Assembly (NCBI GenBank): GCA_019694255.1
Contig: JAIBCI010000031.1
Span: 1-64,000, forward strand
Direction: 5' to 3'
Source: Saprospiraceae bacterium
Lineage (GTDB): Bacteria; Bacteroidota; Bacteroidia; Chitinophagales; Saprospiraceae
Length of the DNA: 64,000 nucleotides
Part shown: piece by piece, positions 25,116 to 34,030 of the stretch
Position numbering within the stretch: position 1 is the first letter of the stretch
Layout of the letters: the number at the start of each line of letters is the position of its first letter
Program-made: the position numbers and the translations under genes
The notes under the pieces: generated by a model
What the model saw: the letters and a program-made list of their open reading frames with translations, nothing else
Databases searched by the model: none
What the model was told of the DNA's origin: nothing

Positions 25116-26035
25116 TCGTTGCTCATTAACTGCATAAAACAATCTTCTACAGATGCTTCAATTTGTTGTGCTTCAATTTGTTGATGGCCAAACACGCTGA
25201 GATAGTTATTGATATCGGACGCAGAAATTCTCTGACCTTTTATGCTAAGGTGTATGCTGTCACCAAATGAAAATGCCGAACTCGCTATGGCCCATTCCTT
25301 CAAGTCCTTCATGAGCCTCGACATATTTTTACTTCGAACACTCCATAATTGTCCTGCAAACTCAGATCTAATGTTGGCTGGTGATTCCACCGCAAGTAAT
25401 CTTCCGTTCTGGATCAATGCGATACGGTCACACAGTGAAGCTTCATCCATATAAGGCGTCGATACGAAGATCGTCATTCCTTTTGCCTGTAGTCTCTTGA
25501 GCATTTCCCAAAATTCAATTCTTGAGACCGCGTCAACTCCGGTCGTTGGCTCATCAAGAAATAATACTTTCGGACGGTGGATCAACGCGCAGGACAATGC
25601 CAGTTTTTGCTTCATACCACCAGACAAAGCTCCTGCTCGACGATTTTTAAAAGGCTCTATCTGCACATAGATATCTCGGATTAATTCGTAATTTTCATTA
25701 ACCGTAGTATTGAATACTGAAGCGTAAAATTCAAGGTTTTCAGCTACCGACAAATCCTGATACAAACTAAACCGTCCGGGCATGTACCCAATTTTTTTAC
25801 GGATTAACTCGAAGTCTCTCACAACATCTGAGCCATCGACAGTTGCTATTCCAATATCAGCAAGAATCAGCGTAGCCAATATCCTCATCAAGCTAGTCTT
25901 ACCGGCACCGTCCGGCCCGATCAGTCCAAATAATTCTGAGGAATTAACCTCCAAATTAATATCGCGTAATGCCTTTGTAGTCTGCTTCTTGTTAACATAC
26001 GACTTGGATATTCCCTTACAGGTAATGGCGAACAT
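25112..26035 (-). CDS. ABC exporter ATP-binding protein (first ATPase)
   Basis: The 307-residue ATPase has Walker A GPDGAGKTS, a Q-loop in IGYMPGRFSLYQDLSV, a full signature GALSGGMKQKLALS, Walker B VLFLDEPTTGVD and STPYMDEASLCD, where Pro replaces the usual switch-region His. After the ATPase core comes a C-terminal extension of about 80 residues with a tandem duplication QQIEAQQIEA. In RbbA-type exporters two such ATPase halves are fused with a permease; here all parts are separate genes. It lies 7 bases after the HlyD lipoprotein gene. Confidence 0.92.
   Translation of the reverse strand: MFAITCKGISKSYVNKKQTTKALRDINLEVNSSELFGLIGPDGAGKTSLMRILATLILADIGIATVDGSDVVRDFELIRKKIGYMPGRFSLYQDLSVAENLEFYASVFNTTVNENYELIRDIYVQIEPFKNRRAGALSGGMKQKLALSCALIHRPKVLFLDEPTTGVDAVSRIEFWEMLKRLQAKGMTIFVSTPYMDEASLCDRIALIQNGRLLAVESPANIRSEFAGQLWSVRSKNMSRLMKDLKEWAIASSAFSFGDSIHLSIKGQRISASDINNYLSVFGHQQIEAQQIEASVEDCFMQLMSNE
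25154..25183 (-). repeat. 15-base exact tandem duplication inside an ABC ATPase gene
   Basis: The unit TGCTTCAATTTGTTG is repeated head-to-tail twice without a mismatch. On the coding strand this duplicates the five residues QQIEA near the C-terminus of the ATPase at 25112-26035. The frame is kept. Confidence 0.9.
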
Positions 26036-26042
26036 ATTCGTT

Positions 26043-27023
26043 TCAGAATTTTACTTCACCATACATTCCAATTTTCAGATAACCGTCATTCGGGACCTGT
26101 ATTTTAACAGCATACACCAAATTGGCTCTTTCTTCTTTGGTCTGAATTGTCTTGGGTGTAAATTCAGCCTTATCACTGATCCAGACGAGTTTGCCTTTAT
26201 AATTTCTTTGTCCCTTTTCTCCAAAATCAGTAAAGACACTTACTTCCTGATTAAGTGCCAGTTTACTCAGCTGATCACCACTGACATAAGCCCTTAATTT
26301 AAGCTGATCAATATTGGCAATTTTGTAGAGCGGTTTGGCTGGTGTCACCACTTCATACTGGTGCACATACCGGGCCAGTACCACACCTGAAATGGGGTTT
26401 TTGATATTGGTTTTAGACAACACATCAGCCGCCTGTTCCTTTCTCTTGGCCAGAGGCTCTTTTTCACTGTTGATACCTGCATTTTGTGCTGCAATGAGCT
26501 GTTTTTGACTGCGAATCTGCTGCTGCGTTACTTCTATCTGACTTTTTACAGACTTAATCTGTTGATTCAGCAGATCGATCTGTGCGTTCATATCTTCCAA
26601 CTGTTTGGCAGGTGCGGCTTCTCCGTGCACAAGTTTTTCGATACGCGATTTTTCCGTACGGGCAGTGGTGAGCTGAACCTGAATCGTATTCATTTGCTCA
26701 TTTTGAGCCCTGGACTGCGCTTCCAGAATCTGAAGCTGAGGAGTTACAGGAATGTTCTTATTATTCACTGCACTGATGCTTGCTTCTATTTGCTCCTTCT
26801 GCAGCTCATATTGCATGGGATCAACCTGACCAATGATACTGTCTTTTGATAATGACGCACCTTCTTCTACATCAAAACGAATGAGCTTACCGCTCAACTC
26901 AGACGATACCACCACTTCTTCAGCTTCGAACAATCCGGTGGCATCAAATTGATGATTGGAAGACTTACAGGAAAGCGCAAAAACTATTGTGCTACAAATT
27001 AATATGCAACTGATATTTTTCAT
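26043..27023 (-). CDS. HlyD-family periplasmic adaptor lipoprotein
   Basis: The 326-residue protein starts MKNISCILICSTIVFALSC, a lipoprotein signal with lipobox ALSC, so it is membrane-anchored through lipid. It has the half-motifs of a barrel-sandwich lipoyl-like domain (LFEAEEVVVSSELSGKLIRFDVEEGASLSKD and KTNIKNPISGVVLARYVHQYEVVTPAKPLYKIA). These flank a long coiled-coil hairpin of about 110 residues rich in Gln, Lys and Glu. It should bridge the inner-membrane ABC exporter to the TolC protein encoded just upstream. The ATG at 27023 is chosen because the lipobox fits; an upstream start at 27122 overlaps the TolC gene heavily. Confidence 0.92.
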   Translation of the reverse strand: MKNISCILICSTIVFALSCKSSNHQFDATGLFEAEEVVVSSELSGKLIRFDVEEGASLSKDSIIGQVDPMQYELQKEQIEASISAVNNKNIPVTPQLQILEAQSRAQNEQMNTIQVQLTTARTEKSRIEKLVHGEAAPAKQLEDMNAQIDLLNQQIKSVKSQIEVTQQQIRSQKQLIAAQNAGINSEKEPLAKRKEQAADVLSKTNIKNPISGVVLARYVHQYEVVTPAKPLYKIANIDQLKLRAYVSGDQLSKLALNQEVSVFTDFGEKGQRNYKGKLVWISDKAEFTPKTIQTKEERANLVYAVKIQVPNDGYLKIGMYGEVKF

Positions 27024-27027
27024 GGAA

Positions 27028-28290
27028 CTATTGATTGCCGTGTAAATGGTTTGTAAGGTAAATGGATTGGAGGAATGACAATTCATGAATGAGCTGATTA
27101 CTTCTCGCGGATTCTTCTGCATTCAGGTCTTTTAAATAATCACTGAGGGTAAGGGTTCCATTGTCATATTGAAGCTTACTTGCTGCTCTTATCCTTGTCC
27201 GCAATTCCAGCAATCTTTGATCAGAACGCAACAATGCTTCATTTTTCTGCGTCTCTTGTATCTGCTGAATTTGCTGAAGGTTAATATTATAAATAAAAGT
27301 TTCTTCCTGCAGGCTGGCTAAATCCTTGTTGAGGAGGCTGATTTTTTTTTCAGAACCTGTCGTGTAAAGGCTTGATAAATTCCAGTTCAATCGCAGGCCA
27401 CCAATATAATACCATTGAAATTCATTTTTTAGAAAGTTAAGTGCCGGATTGGCATATCCAGCCTGTCCGAACGCCGATAATCTTGGAATAGATTTAGTCT
27501 TAACTAGTTTATGCTGAACCTCAAAGATCCTTTGGGATAAATTTAAAATCTTGAGTTCTGGCCTGTTCAGATCATTGTTGATTGGAATTTTCTGCGGCTT
27601 CGTCAACGGTGTGTTGGCAGGAATTTCTCTGCCAATCATTGATTCCAAAACATGCAATGCAGCCAGTTTCTGCGCATTTAACTCAATCAATCGTTGTTGA
27701 AGTTTTTCTTTCTCGGCTTCAACCAGATACAGCTGATAACCGGAGCTGGCCTTGGCTTCGAAGGCAACCTTTGTCTTGTCATAAAGTGCATCCAGGTCCT
27801 TGGATGATAAAGAAAGAACGTTAATTTGTTCCTGAAGGAGCAATACACCAAAGTAAGTCTGAATCGTCTTCTCTTTTATTTTGAAAAGGTCTGCTTCGAC
27901 CTTCCATTGTTCTGCCTCATTTTGCAGCGAAGACAACAGTTTTTGCTGATGGATACTTCCTCCATCGTACAACATTTGTGCCCCTTCTGCATAAAATTTA
28001 TATTGGTCCTTATTGGGTGGAGTGATTGTAGGCAGTCCAGGTATATTCGGCAACGTAACAGAAGTAACATCAGACTGAATCGTTGCTTGTCCATTGATGG
28101 TAACGCCTGGCAGCCAGTTGGTATTAAGTTGTCGGGTTTGACTCTGCCCAAGTCTCTTCCAGATGTCCAACTGTCGGGTCATTGGATAATGATCCCTGGA
28201 CAATAGCAGGCATGAATCAATGGTCAGGCTTTGCTGCGCTCTGATAAATGGCGCCAGTGTAAGTAAGATTAGAAAACAGACAACCCTCAT
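27028..28290 (-). CDS. TolC-family outer-membrane efflux protein
   Basis: The 420-residue protein has a signal peptide (VVCFLILLTLAPFIRAQ) and two repeats of long helices typical of outer-membrane factors, for example SLTIDSCLLLSRDHYPM at the start and the LLRSDQRLLELRTRIRAASKLQYDNGTLTLSDYLKDLNAEE segment near the end. It would form the outer-membrane exit channel of the tripartite pump whose other five parts follow on the same strand. The start could be ATG 28290, 28299 or 28332; the first of these gives the tightest signal peptide. Four bases separate its stop from the adaptor gene. Confidence 0.9.
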   Translation of the reverse strand: MRVVCFLILLTLAPFIRAQQSLTIDSCLLLSRDHYPMTRQLDIWKRLGQSQTRQLNTNWLPGVTINGQATIQSDVTSVTLPNIPGLPTITPPNKDQYKFYAEGAQMLYDGGSIHQQKLLSSLQNEAEQWKVEADLFKIKEKTIQTYFGVLLLQEQINVLSLSSKDLDALYDKTKVAFEAKASSGYQLYLVEAEKEKLQQRLIELNAQKLAALHVLESMIGREIPANTPLTKPQKIPINNDLNRPELKILNLSQRIFEVQHKLVKTKSIPRLSAFGQAGYANPALNFLKNEFQWYYIGGLRLNWNLSSLYTTGSEKKISLLNKDLASLQEETFIYNINLQQIQQIQETQKNEALLRSDQRLLELRTRIRAASKLQYDNGTLTLSDYLKDLNAEESARSNQLIHELSFLQSIYLTNHLHGNQ

Positions 28291-28418
28291 TGCGGCCATA
28301 TTACGCTTAAATTGTTTATAACAGCATTTCATTTAAAAGGTTAATAAAAATAGAAATTATCGGCCTTTAAATGCTTGCATGTCGGACGTATGGTGAGGCA
28401 TCTTAATTCGAGATTAGT

Positions 28419-28426
28419 TACCTTTG
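28419..28426 (+). promoter_or_regulatory. -7 promoter element of aspS (TACCTTTG)
   Basis: A perfect TAnnTTTG match 24 bases before the aspS ATG at 28451. Confidence 0.62.
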
Positions 28427-28450
28427 CGCCTCATTTAAAGAACTGATAAA

Positions 28451-30199
28451 ATGCTTCGATCACACCATTGTGGAGAACTAAGACTTGAAAATAGGGGACA
28501 AATCGTACGATTAGCCGGTTGGGTGCAGGCTACGAGAAACTTGGGCGGGTTAACATTCATTGATTTAAGAGATCGGTATGGTATTACCCAGATTGCATTC
28601 AACATGGATGATCGGGCAGCGTTGTGTGAAAAAGCCAGAAAATGTGGGCGAGAGTTTGTCATTCAGGTAACGGGGATTGTGGCAGAACGAAGCAGCAAAA
28701 ATCCAAATCGGCCCACAGGAGATATTGAAATTATTGCGACTGAACTTACTATACTTAATGCGAGTAAAGTCCCACCTTTTACCATAGAGGATGATACCGA
28801 TGGCGGCGAAGATATCCGCATGAAATATCGTTATTTGGATATTCGCAGAAATCCTGTGAAAAATAAAATAATGTTTAGGCACCAGGTGGCATGGCATACC
28901 AGACATTTCATGAATTCGAGGGATTTTCTGGAGATTGAAACGCCCTATTTGATCAAATCCACACCTGAGGGTGCTCGTGACTTTGTCGTGCCGAGCAGAA
29001 TGAATCCAGGGCAATGGTATGCACTGCCACAATCACCCCAGACATTCAAGCAAATACTGATGGTCGGCGGAATGGACAAATACTTTCAGATTGTTCGCTG
29101 CTTTCGTGATGAAGATCTCAGGGCAGACCGTCAACCGGAATTTACACAGATTGACTGTGAAATGGCATTTGTTGAAAGAGAAGATATTCTTAACACCTTT
29201 GAAGAACTAATGCAATATCTATTTAAGGAAATTCTGAATATCGATCTCGGTTCCTTCCCCCGGATGAGCTATGATGAAGCGATGGAAAACTATGGCAACG
29301 ACAAACCTGACCTGCGTTTCGAAATGAAATTTATATCTCCGGACAATTTGCGTGGCAAAGGATTCCAGGTTATTGACCAGTCCGAATGCATCCGCGGCAT
29401 CGTGGTCAAAGGCATTGAATCAGTCTTTACCAATAAGGAGATCAATGATCTTACAGAATGGGTTAAAAGACCACAGATTGGCGCCAAAGGAATGATTTAC
29501 ATTAAATATTCTACCGAAGGCGTAAAATCTTCCATCAGCAAATTCTATACAGAAGCTGAGTTGCTTGATATTGCTCAAACACACCAGGCCGCTAAGGGCG
29601 ATGTTATTCTTATATTAACTGGTAGAAAGAGCGATGTACTCAAGCAACTGAGCGAATTAAGACTTGAAGTAGCCAGAAGATATCATCTCATACCACCTGA
29701 TTCATTCAAACCGCTGTGGGTGCTTGATTTTCCTCTCCACGAATGGAATGAAGATGAACAAAGGTTTTTTGCAATGCATCATCCATTCACAAGTCCTATT
29801 CCTGAAGATATGCACAAGATGAATTCAGATGATCATCACGTCATTGCATCCATCCGTGCAGCCGCCTATGATCTGGTGATAAACGGGACAGAACTTGGCG
29901 GGGGATCAATCAGAATTCATGACCGCACACTCCAATCCAGAAATTTTGAATTGCTTGGTTTCTCTGCTGAAGAGGCCGAACGGCAGTTTGGATTTATATT
30001 AGGCGCATTTGAATATGGTGCACCACCACATGGTGGCATTGCATTTGGACTAGACCGAGTATGCGCCGTGATGCAGGGAAGTACTACTATTCGGGATTAT
30101 ATCGCATTTCCAAAAAATAATATGGGTAGAGATATGATGATTGATGCGCCTTCAGAAATTGACAATAAACAATTGAAAGAACTTGGGCTAATTAAATAA
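28451..30199 (+). CDS. aspS: Aspartate-tRNA ligase
   Basis: The 582-residue protein has the bacterial-type AspRS layout. An N-terminal OB-fold anticodon domain ([26 protein letters not shown]) leads to class II motif 1, then motif 2 [19 protein letters not shown], the bacterial-specific insertion domain (about residues 285-410) and motif 3 [10 protein letters not shown]. The Asp-recognising region [13 protein letters not shown] is intact. It charges tRNA-Asp; whether it is discriminating or also charges tRNA-Asn depends on the presence of an asparagine-tRNA ligase elsewhere. It has an ATG start and its own promoter, and is divergent from the efflux operon. Confidence 0.97.
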   Translation: MLRSHHCGELRLENRGQIVRLAGWVQATRNLGGLTFIDLRDRYGITQIAFNMDDRAALCEKARKCGREFVIQVTGIVAERSSKNPNRPTGDIEIIATELTILNASKVPPFTIEDDTDGGEDIRMKYRYLDIRRNPVKNKIMFRHQVAWHTRHFMNSRDFLEIETPYLIKSTPEGARDFVVPSRMNPGQWYALPQSPQTFKQILMVGGMDKYFQIVRCFRDEDLRADRQPEFTQIDCEMAFVEREDILNTFEELMQYLFKEILNIDLGSFPRMSYDEAMENYGNDKPDLRFEMKFISPDNLRGKGFQVIDQSECIRGIVVKGIESVFTNKEINDLTEWVKRPQIGAKGMIYIKYSTEGVKSSISKFYTEAELLDIAQTHQAAKGDVILILTGRKSDVLKQLSELRLEVARRYHLIPPDSFKPLWVLDFPLHEWNEDEQRFFAMHHPFTSPIPEDMHKMNSDDHHVIASIRAAAYDLVINGTELGGGSIRIHDRTLQSRNFELLGFSAEEAERQFGFILGAFEYGAPPHGGIAFGLDRVCAVMQGSTTIRDYIAFPKNNMGRDMMIDAPSEIDNKQLKELGLIK

Positions 30200-30202
30200 T
30201 GC

Positions 30203-30251
30203 TGATCTGGTAATCATCATCAGAAAACATCCTTGATCTGGCAATCTTCAT
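30203..30251 (+). repeat. Imperfect direct repeat after aspS
   Basis: Two 18-base copies, TGATCTGGTAATCATCAT at 30203-30220 and TGATCTGGCAATCTTCAT at 30234-30251, differ at two positions and start 31 bases apart, directly after the aspS stop codon. Their role is unknown. Confidence 0.45.
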
Positions 30252-30391
30252 GATTTATTTTAAGGAACAATGTAATTTATCGCCTAGATGACTTCCTGAC
30301 AAATTCTTCGTCAAATAAAAATCGAACTATCATTACCTGAGTCAACCTCAATTTCTTTGACAATAATTTTTTCTACACTACATACATTCAT

Positions 30392-30424
30392 ACAAAAAAA
30401 AAGCCCGTATTGGAAACGGGCTTT
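30392..30424 (-). terminator. Rho-independent terminator of the small conserved gene
   Basis: Read on the minus strand, a perfect 9-base stem AAAGCCCGT / ACGGGCTTT with a 7-base loop is followed by a run of T. It lies about 20 bases after the stop of the gene at 30447-30641. Confidence 0.88.
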
Positions 30425-30446
30425 ATCGTATTAAATTGGATATTGT

Positions 30447-30641
30447 TTAATAACCTTGTTTTGCAGTGCCTGCCTTAATAGCAGCCAGGGCCTTTTCTTC
30501 GCCAACCAGCGCGGTTAATTTATTACCTTTACCATCATTTCCCTGTACCATGTAACCGCCTTTTGCAGTTCTGGTGATTACTGCATCTTTAATAGGAACA
30601 TTTTTCTCTTTAGTCTTAACATTATAAGCTGTAAGTTGCAT
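30447..30641 (-). CDS. Small conserved hypothetical protein, 64 residues
   Basis: The protein is MQLTAYNVKTKEKNVPIKDA followed by ITRTAKGGYMVQGNDGKGNKL and a tail with EEKALAAIKAGTAKQGY. It is basic and Gly/Lys-rich, with no Cys, membrane helix or signal peptide. It resembles a group of small beta-rich Bacteroidota proteins of unknown function that I cannot name precisely. The ATG at 30641 is chosen because a perfect promoter element (30684-30691) covers the upstream in-frame ATG at 30686. A strong own terminator follows, so this is a monocistronic unit, which suggests substantial and separate expression. Confidence 0.8.
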   Translation of the reverse strand: MQLTAYNVKTKEKNVPIKDAVITRTAKGGYMVQGNDGKGNKLTALVGEEKALAAIKAGTAKQGY

Positions 30642-30683
30642 TGTATGAATTTTTAAAATTAATAAATGATTTTCAATTAACGA

Positions 30684-30691
30684 CAAAGTTA
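30684..30691 (-). promoter_or_regulatory. -7 promoter element of the small conserved gene (TAACTTTG)
   Basis: Read on the minus strand, this is a perfect TAnnTTTG match, giving a leader of about 35-40 bases before the ATG at 30641. Confidence 0.65.
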
Positions 30692-30930
30692 CTGAAAGTA
30701 TTTTAAATATTAGAAATTTTATTATATTGTATTAATAATAATCTTTGATGGATTCATAATTTTTATAACTTATTTGCCTGCTTTTCAAGCAAGTAGCTCT
30801 TTCCAAACTTAACTGTTAAACTTTTGAATAACAATTTTTAAAACCTTTATTCCTGGTCTTGGCTTTTCGAAAAAACAATCGGTATCAGACCGTCAGCAAT
30901 TTGTAAATTCGCCTTCTAATACATATTAAA

Positions 30931-32970
30931 ATGAAATTTTTTCTTTCATTTACTTTTTCTTTAATGCTGATTGCATGCAAGGATAATTCGTCGGGTAATC
31001 ATAAAGTATTTCTTGATGACATCCTTATTGAGAACCGTGATACGACGATCCATCCAGGTGATGATATTTATGATTATATTAATGGACGATGGATCAGGAA
31101 CAATCCTATTCCGTCTGAAGAAGTCAGTTGGAGTATCGCTCATTTGGTAATCAATGAAAACTTCCAGAAACTTCGTAAAATCTGCGAAAGTGCCGCATCG
31201 GCTTCAAATCTTCCGGATGGTTCAAATATGAAAAAAATTGGTGATTATTGGGCCATGGCCATTGATTCTCAAAAGTGTGATCAGCTTGGCATTACTCCAA
31301 TTAAGCCATTTATTCATTTGATAGACTCCGCCAATACTCAGGAAAAACTAATTGAAGTAATTGCAGCGCTTTCATCCATTGGTGCATGCACCTTGGTTGG
31401 AAACTATGTCTCTCAGGACGATAAGAATAGCGACAGGTCAGTTTTGTTTTTTGTCCAGGGTGGACTGGGACTTCCAAACAGAGATTATTACTTTAAAAAT
31501 GACGAGCGCACGGTCTATATCAGGAATGAGTATCCGAAATATATTGCACGCATGCTGGAGTTTATTCATTCCGACAGTGCTGAATCAGTTGCGATGTCTT
31601 TGGCAATTATGGGTTTTGAAACCAATCTCGCCAACTCTTCCAGAAAACTTGAAGATCTTAGAGATCCCTATAAGAATTACAATGTCATGGCGACTGATCA
31701 GTTAGAAAAGATGGCTCCGGAAATCAAATGGCGATTATTTTTGGAATACAGTGGTCTGCGATCAGATTCTTGTATTATAAGGCAACCGGAGTATTTCACC
31801 AATCTTGGCAGACTAATCTGCAGAACACCATTCGAAGTGTTGCGCAGTTATCTCAAGTTTCATTTAATCCATACTTATGCATCTTCACTAAGTGCTGAAA
31901 TTGATAAAACAAAATTTAATTTTTACAACAGGTTAATACAGGGAGCTGAACAACAGAAGCCTCGTTGGAAAAGGAGCCTGGAAGCTACAGATGACAAATT
32001 GGGTGAATTATTGGGTCAGGAATTTGTGAAAAATTATTTTAATGACAAAGCCAAAAAACGATATTCCGAATTGGTTGAAACCATTAGACAAGTATTTCGC
32101 GAACACCTTGAAAACCTTGACTGGATGAGTGAAGAGACGAAGAAGAAAGCCATCGTCAAATTGATGGCGATGACAAAAAAAGTCGGCTATCCTGATCATT
32201 GGAAAGATCTGGGTACGATGAAGATTACAAGAAGTTCATTCTGCGAAAATGAGATTGAAGCCAACAGGTTTTGGATAAAATACAACCGGTTAAAACTTGG
32301 CAAACCCGTTGACAGAAGTGAGTGGGATATGACGCCACAGACGTATAACGCCTACTACAATCCTTCCAATAATGAAATCGTATTGCCCGCAGCAATTTTT
32401 ACAGTACCTGCGAGAAATGATGAACAGCTTGATGATGCGCTGGTCTATGGATATGCTGCCGCTTCAACTATAGGCCATGAAATAACGCATGGCTTTGATG
32501 ATGAGGGCAGACAATACGACGCCAAAGGCAATCTTTCAAATTGGTGGACACCTGAAGATGAAAAACGTTTTAAGGAAAGATCAAAGAAGCTCGTTAAACA
32601 GTTTAATGAATATGTACTACTGGACAGTCTTCACATCAATGGTCAAGCTACTTTGGGTGAAAATATTGCAGATTTAGGCGGAGTCGTTCTGGGACTCGAT
32701 GCCTTCAAGAAAACTTCACAGTACAGAGAAGGTAAATTGATTAGCGGCTTGACTCCGCTTCAAAGATATTTTATGGGATATGCGCTGGGTTGGCTTGGCC
32801 ATATCCGAGACGCTTCGCTGGCCTCAAGGTTACTTACCGATGTACATTCTCCTGCCAAATACAGGGTTATAGGTCCATTTGTGAATGTGAATGACTTTTA
32901 TAATGCATTTAATATTCATGAAGGCGATAACATGTACCGACCAGATTCTTTAAGAGTTCACATATGGTAA
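30931..32970 (+). CDS. M13 family metallopeptidase (neprilysin/PepO-like) lipoprotein
   Basis: The 679-residue protein begins with a lipoprotein signal (SFTFSLMLIAC), so it is probably anchored on the periplasmic side or the cell surface. The N-terminal M13 domain starts at DDIYDYINGRWIRNNPIP. The catalytic zinc site is HEITH at residues 516-520 with the third ligand in GENIADLGG, and the substrate-binding NAYYNPSNNEIVLPA is intact. The C-terminus ends MYRPDSLRVHIW, a variant of the family RVW ending. It degrades oligopeptides. It has an ATG start. The isoaspartyl peptidase gene starts 5 bases after its stop, so the two peptidases form an operon. Confidence 0.96.
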   Translation: MKFFLSFTFSLMLIACKDNSSGNHKVFLDDILIENRDTTIHPGDDIYDYINGRWIRNNPIPSEEVSWSIAHLVINENFQKLRKICESAASASNLPDGSNMKKIGDYWAMAIDSQKCDQLGITPIKPFIHLIDSANTQEKLIEVIAALSSIGACTLVGNYVSQDDKNSDRSVLFFVQGGLGLPNRDYYFKNDERTVYIRNEYPKYIARMLEFIHSDSAESVAMSLAIMGFETNLANSSRKLEDLRDPYKNYNVMATDQLEKMAPEIKWRLFLEYSGLRSDSCIIRQPEYFTNLGRLICRTPFEVLRSYLKFHLIHTYASSLSAEIDKTKFNFYNRLIQGAEQQKPRWKRSLEATDDKLGELLGQEFVKNYFNDKAKKRYSELVETIRQVFREHLENLDWMSEETKKKAIVKLMAMTKKVGYPDHWKDLGTMKITRSSFCENEIEANRFWIKYNRLKLGKPVDRSEWDMTPQTYNAYYNPSNNEIVLPAAIFTVPARNDEQLDDALVYGYAAASTIGHEITHGFDDEGRQYDAKGNLSNWWTPEDEKRFKERSKKLVKQFNEYVLLDSLHINGQATLGENIADLGGVVLGLDAFKKTSQYREGKLISGLTPLQRYFMGYALGWLGHIRDASLASRLLTDVHSPAKYRVIGPFVNVNDFYNAFNIHEGDNMYRPDSLRVHIW

Positions 32971-32974
32971 TCAA

Positions 32975-33913
32975 ATGGTGATGAAAAAATATTCTTTAGC
33001 GCTGCATGGCGGTGCAGGGACAATACTAAAAAATCAAATGAACCCTGACCTGGAAGAACAATATAAAAAAGCGCTTAATGAAGCGCTCAAATGCGGGTTG
33101 GATATCCTTGACAAAGGCGGAAGTGCCCTTCATGCTGTTGAAGAAGTCGTAGTGACCCTGGAAGATTGTCCACTTTTTAATGCGGGCAAAGGTTCCGTAT
33201 TTACACATGAAGGACATCATGAAATGGATGCAGCCATCATGTGCGGTACAGATCTTAATGCAGGTGCAGTTTGCCTGGTTCGAAGAATTAAAAATCCTGT
33301 CCGTCTCGCCAAGCTGGTGATGGATTCCTCACCACATGTTTTACTGGCAGGTCCAGGTGCCGAAGCTTTTGCACGTTCACATGGAATGGAATGGATCGAT
33401 GAAAAGTACTTTTTTACCGAACAACGATTCAATCAATTACAAAATGCGTTGGAAGAAAATAAAATTTCTCTAGATCATGACCATTCTTCGGAAAGGAAGT
33501 TCGGCACCGTAGGGGCTGTAGCTTTCGATACTCAAGGTCAACTTGCTGCTGCGACCTCCACGGGAGGTATGACCAACAAAAGATGGGGTCGAATTGGAGA
33601 TTCGCCTATACCCGGGGCCGGAACTTATGCAAACAACGAATCCTGCGCAGTATCATGTACGGGTACCGGTGAATTATTCATGAGAAGTGTAGCCGCTTTT
33701 CAGGTGCACGCGCTGATGAAATATGCGGGCCTTAACCTTTTTGAAGCATGCTACAAGGTTGTACATGAGATTTTACCATCGATTGAGGGAGACGGAGGAC
33801 TCATCGCCATTGATAATAAAGGTGAAATTTGTCTTGATTTCAACACTGAAGGCATGTATCGTGCTTTTGGTAATTCAGATGGAACGATTGGTATAGAAAT
33901 ATATCAGAGATAA
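32975..33913 (+). CDS. Isoaspartyl peptidase / plant-type L-asparaginase precursor
   Basis: The 312-residue Ntn-hydrolase precursor has LALHGGAGT at the N-terminus, NAGKGSVFTHEGHHEMDAAIM, and the autocleavage site FG-T at Thr178 in KFGTVGAVAFD, which becomes the N-terminal nucleophile. Then come ATSTGGMTNKRWGRIGDSPIPGAGTYA and SCTGTGE, the substrate-binding parts. No signal peptide is present, so it is cytoplasmic. It removes isoaspartyl residues from dipeptides and hydrolyses asparagine. Being translated right after an M13 peptidase suggests a joint role in peptide recycling, which is inference. Confidence 0.95.
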   Translation: MVMKKYSLALHGGAGTILKNQMNPDLEEQYKKALNEALKCGLDILDKGGSALHAVEEVVVTLEDCPLFNAGKGSVFTHEGHHEMDAAIMCGTDLNAGAVCLVRRIKNPVRLAKLVMDSSPHVLLAGPGAEAFARSHGMEWIDEKYFFTEQRFNQLQNALEENKISLDHDHSSERKFGTVGAVAFDTQGQLAAATSTGGMTNKRWGRIGDSPIPGAGTYANNESCAVSCTGTGELFMRSVAAFQVHALMKYAGLNLFEACYKVVHEILPSIEGDGGLIAIDNKGEICLDFNTEGMYRAFGNSDGTIGIEIYQR

Positions 33914-34030
33914 GCGTCTTATAAGTTGGCCTGTTCTAAATAAAAATAGATTTTATCTGTTTTCTAAAAATTTATTCTATTTTAAACATTTAATTCTCAA
34001 TAGCGTTGCTGAAACCTAAACAGAGAAGAT

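Noticed and set aside
27024..27122. Longer start of the HlyD lipoprotein
   Set aside because: It would overlap the TolC gene by about 95 bases, and the lipobox fits the start at 27023.
30684..30686. Upstream ATG of the small conserved gene
   Set aside because: It overlaps the perfect promoter -7 element, so it cannot be in the transcript.
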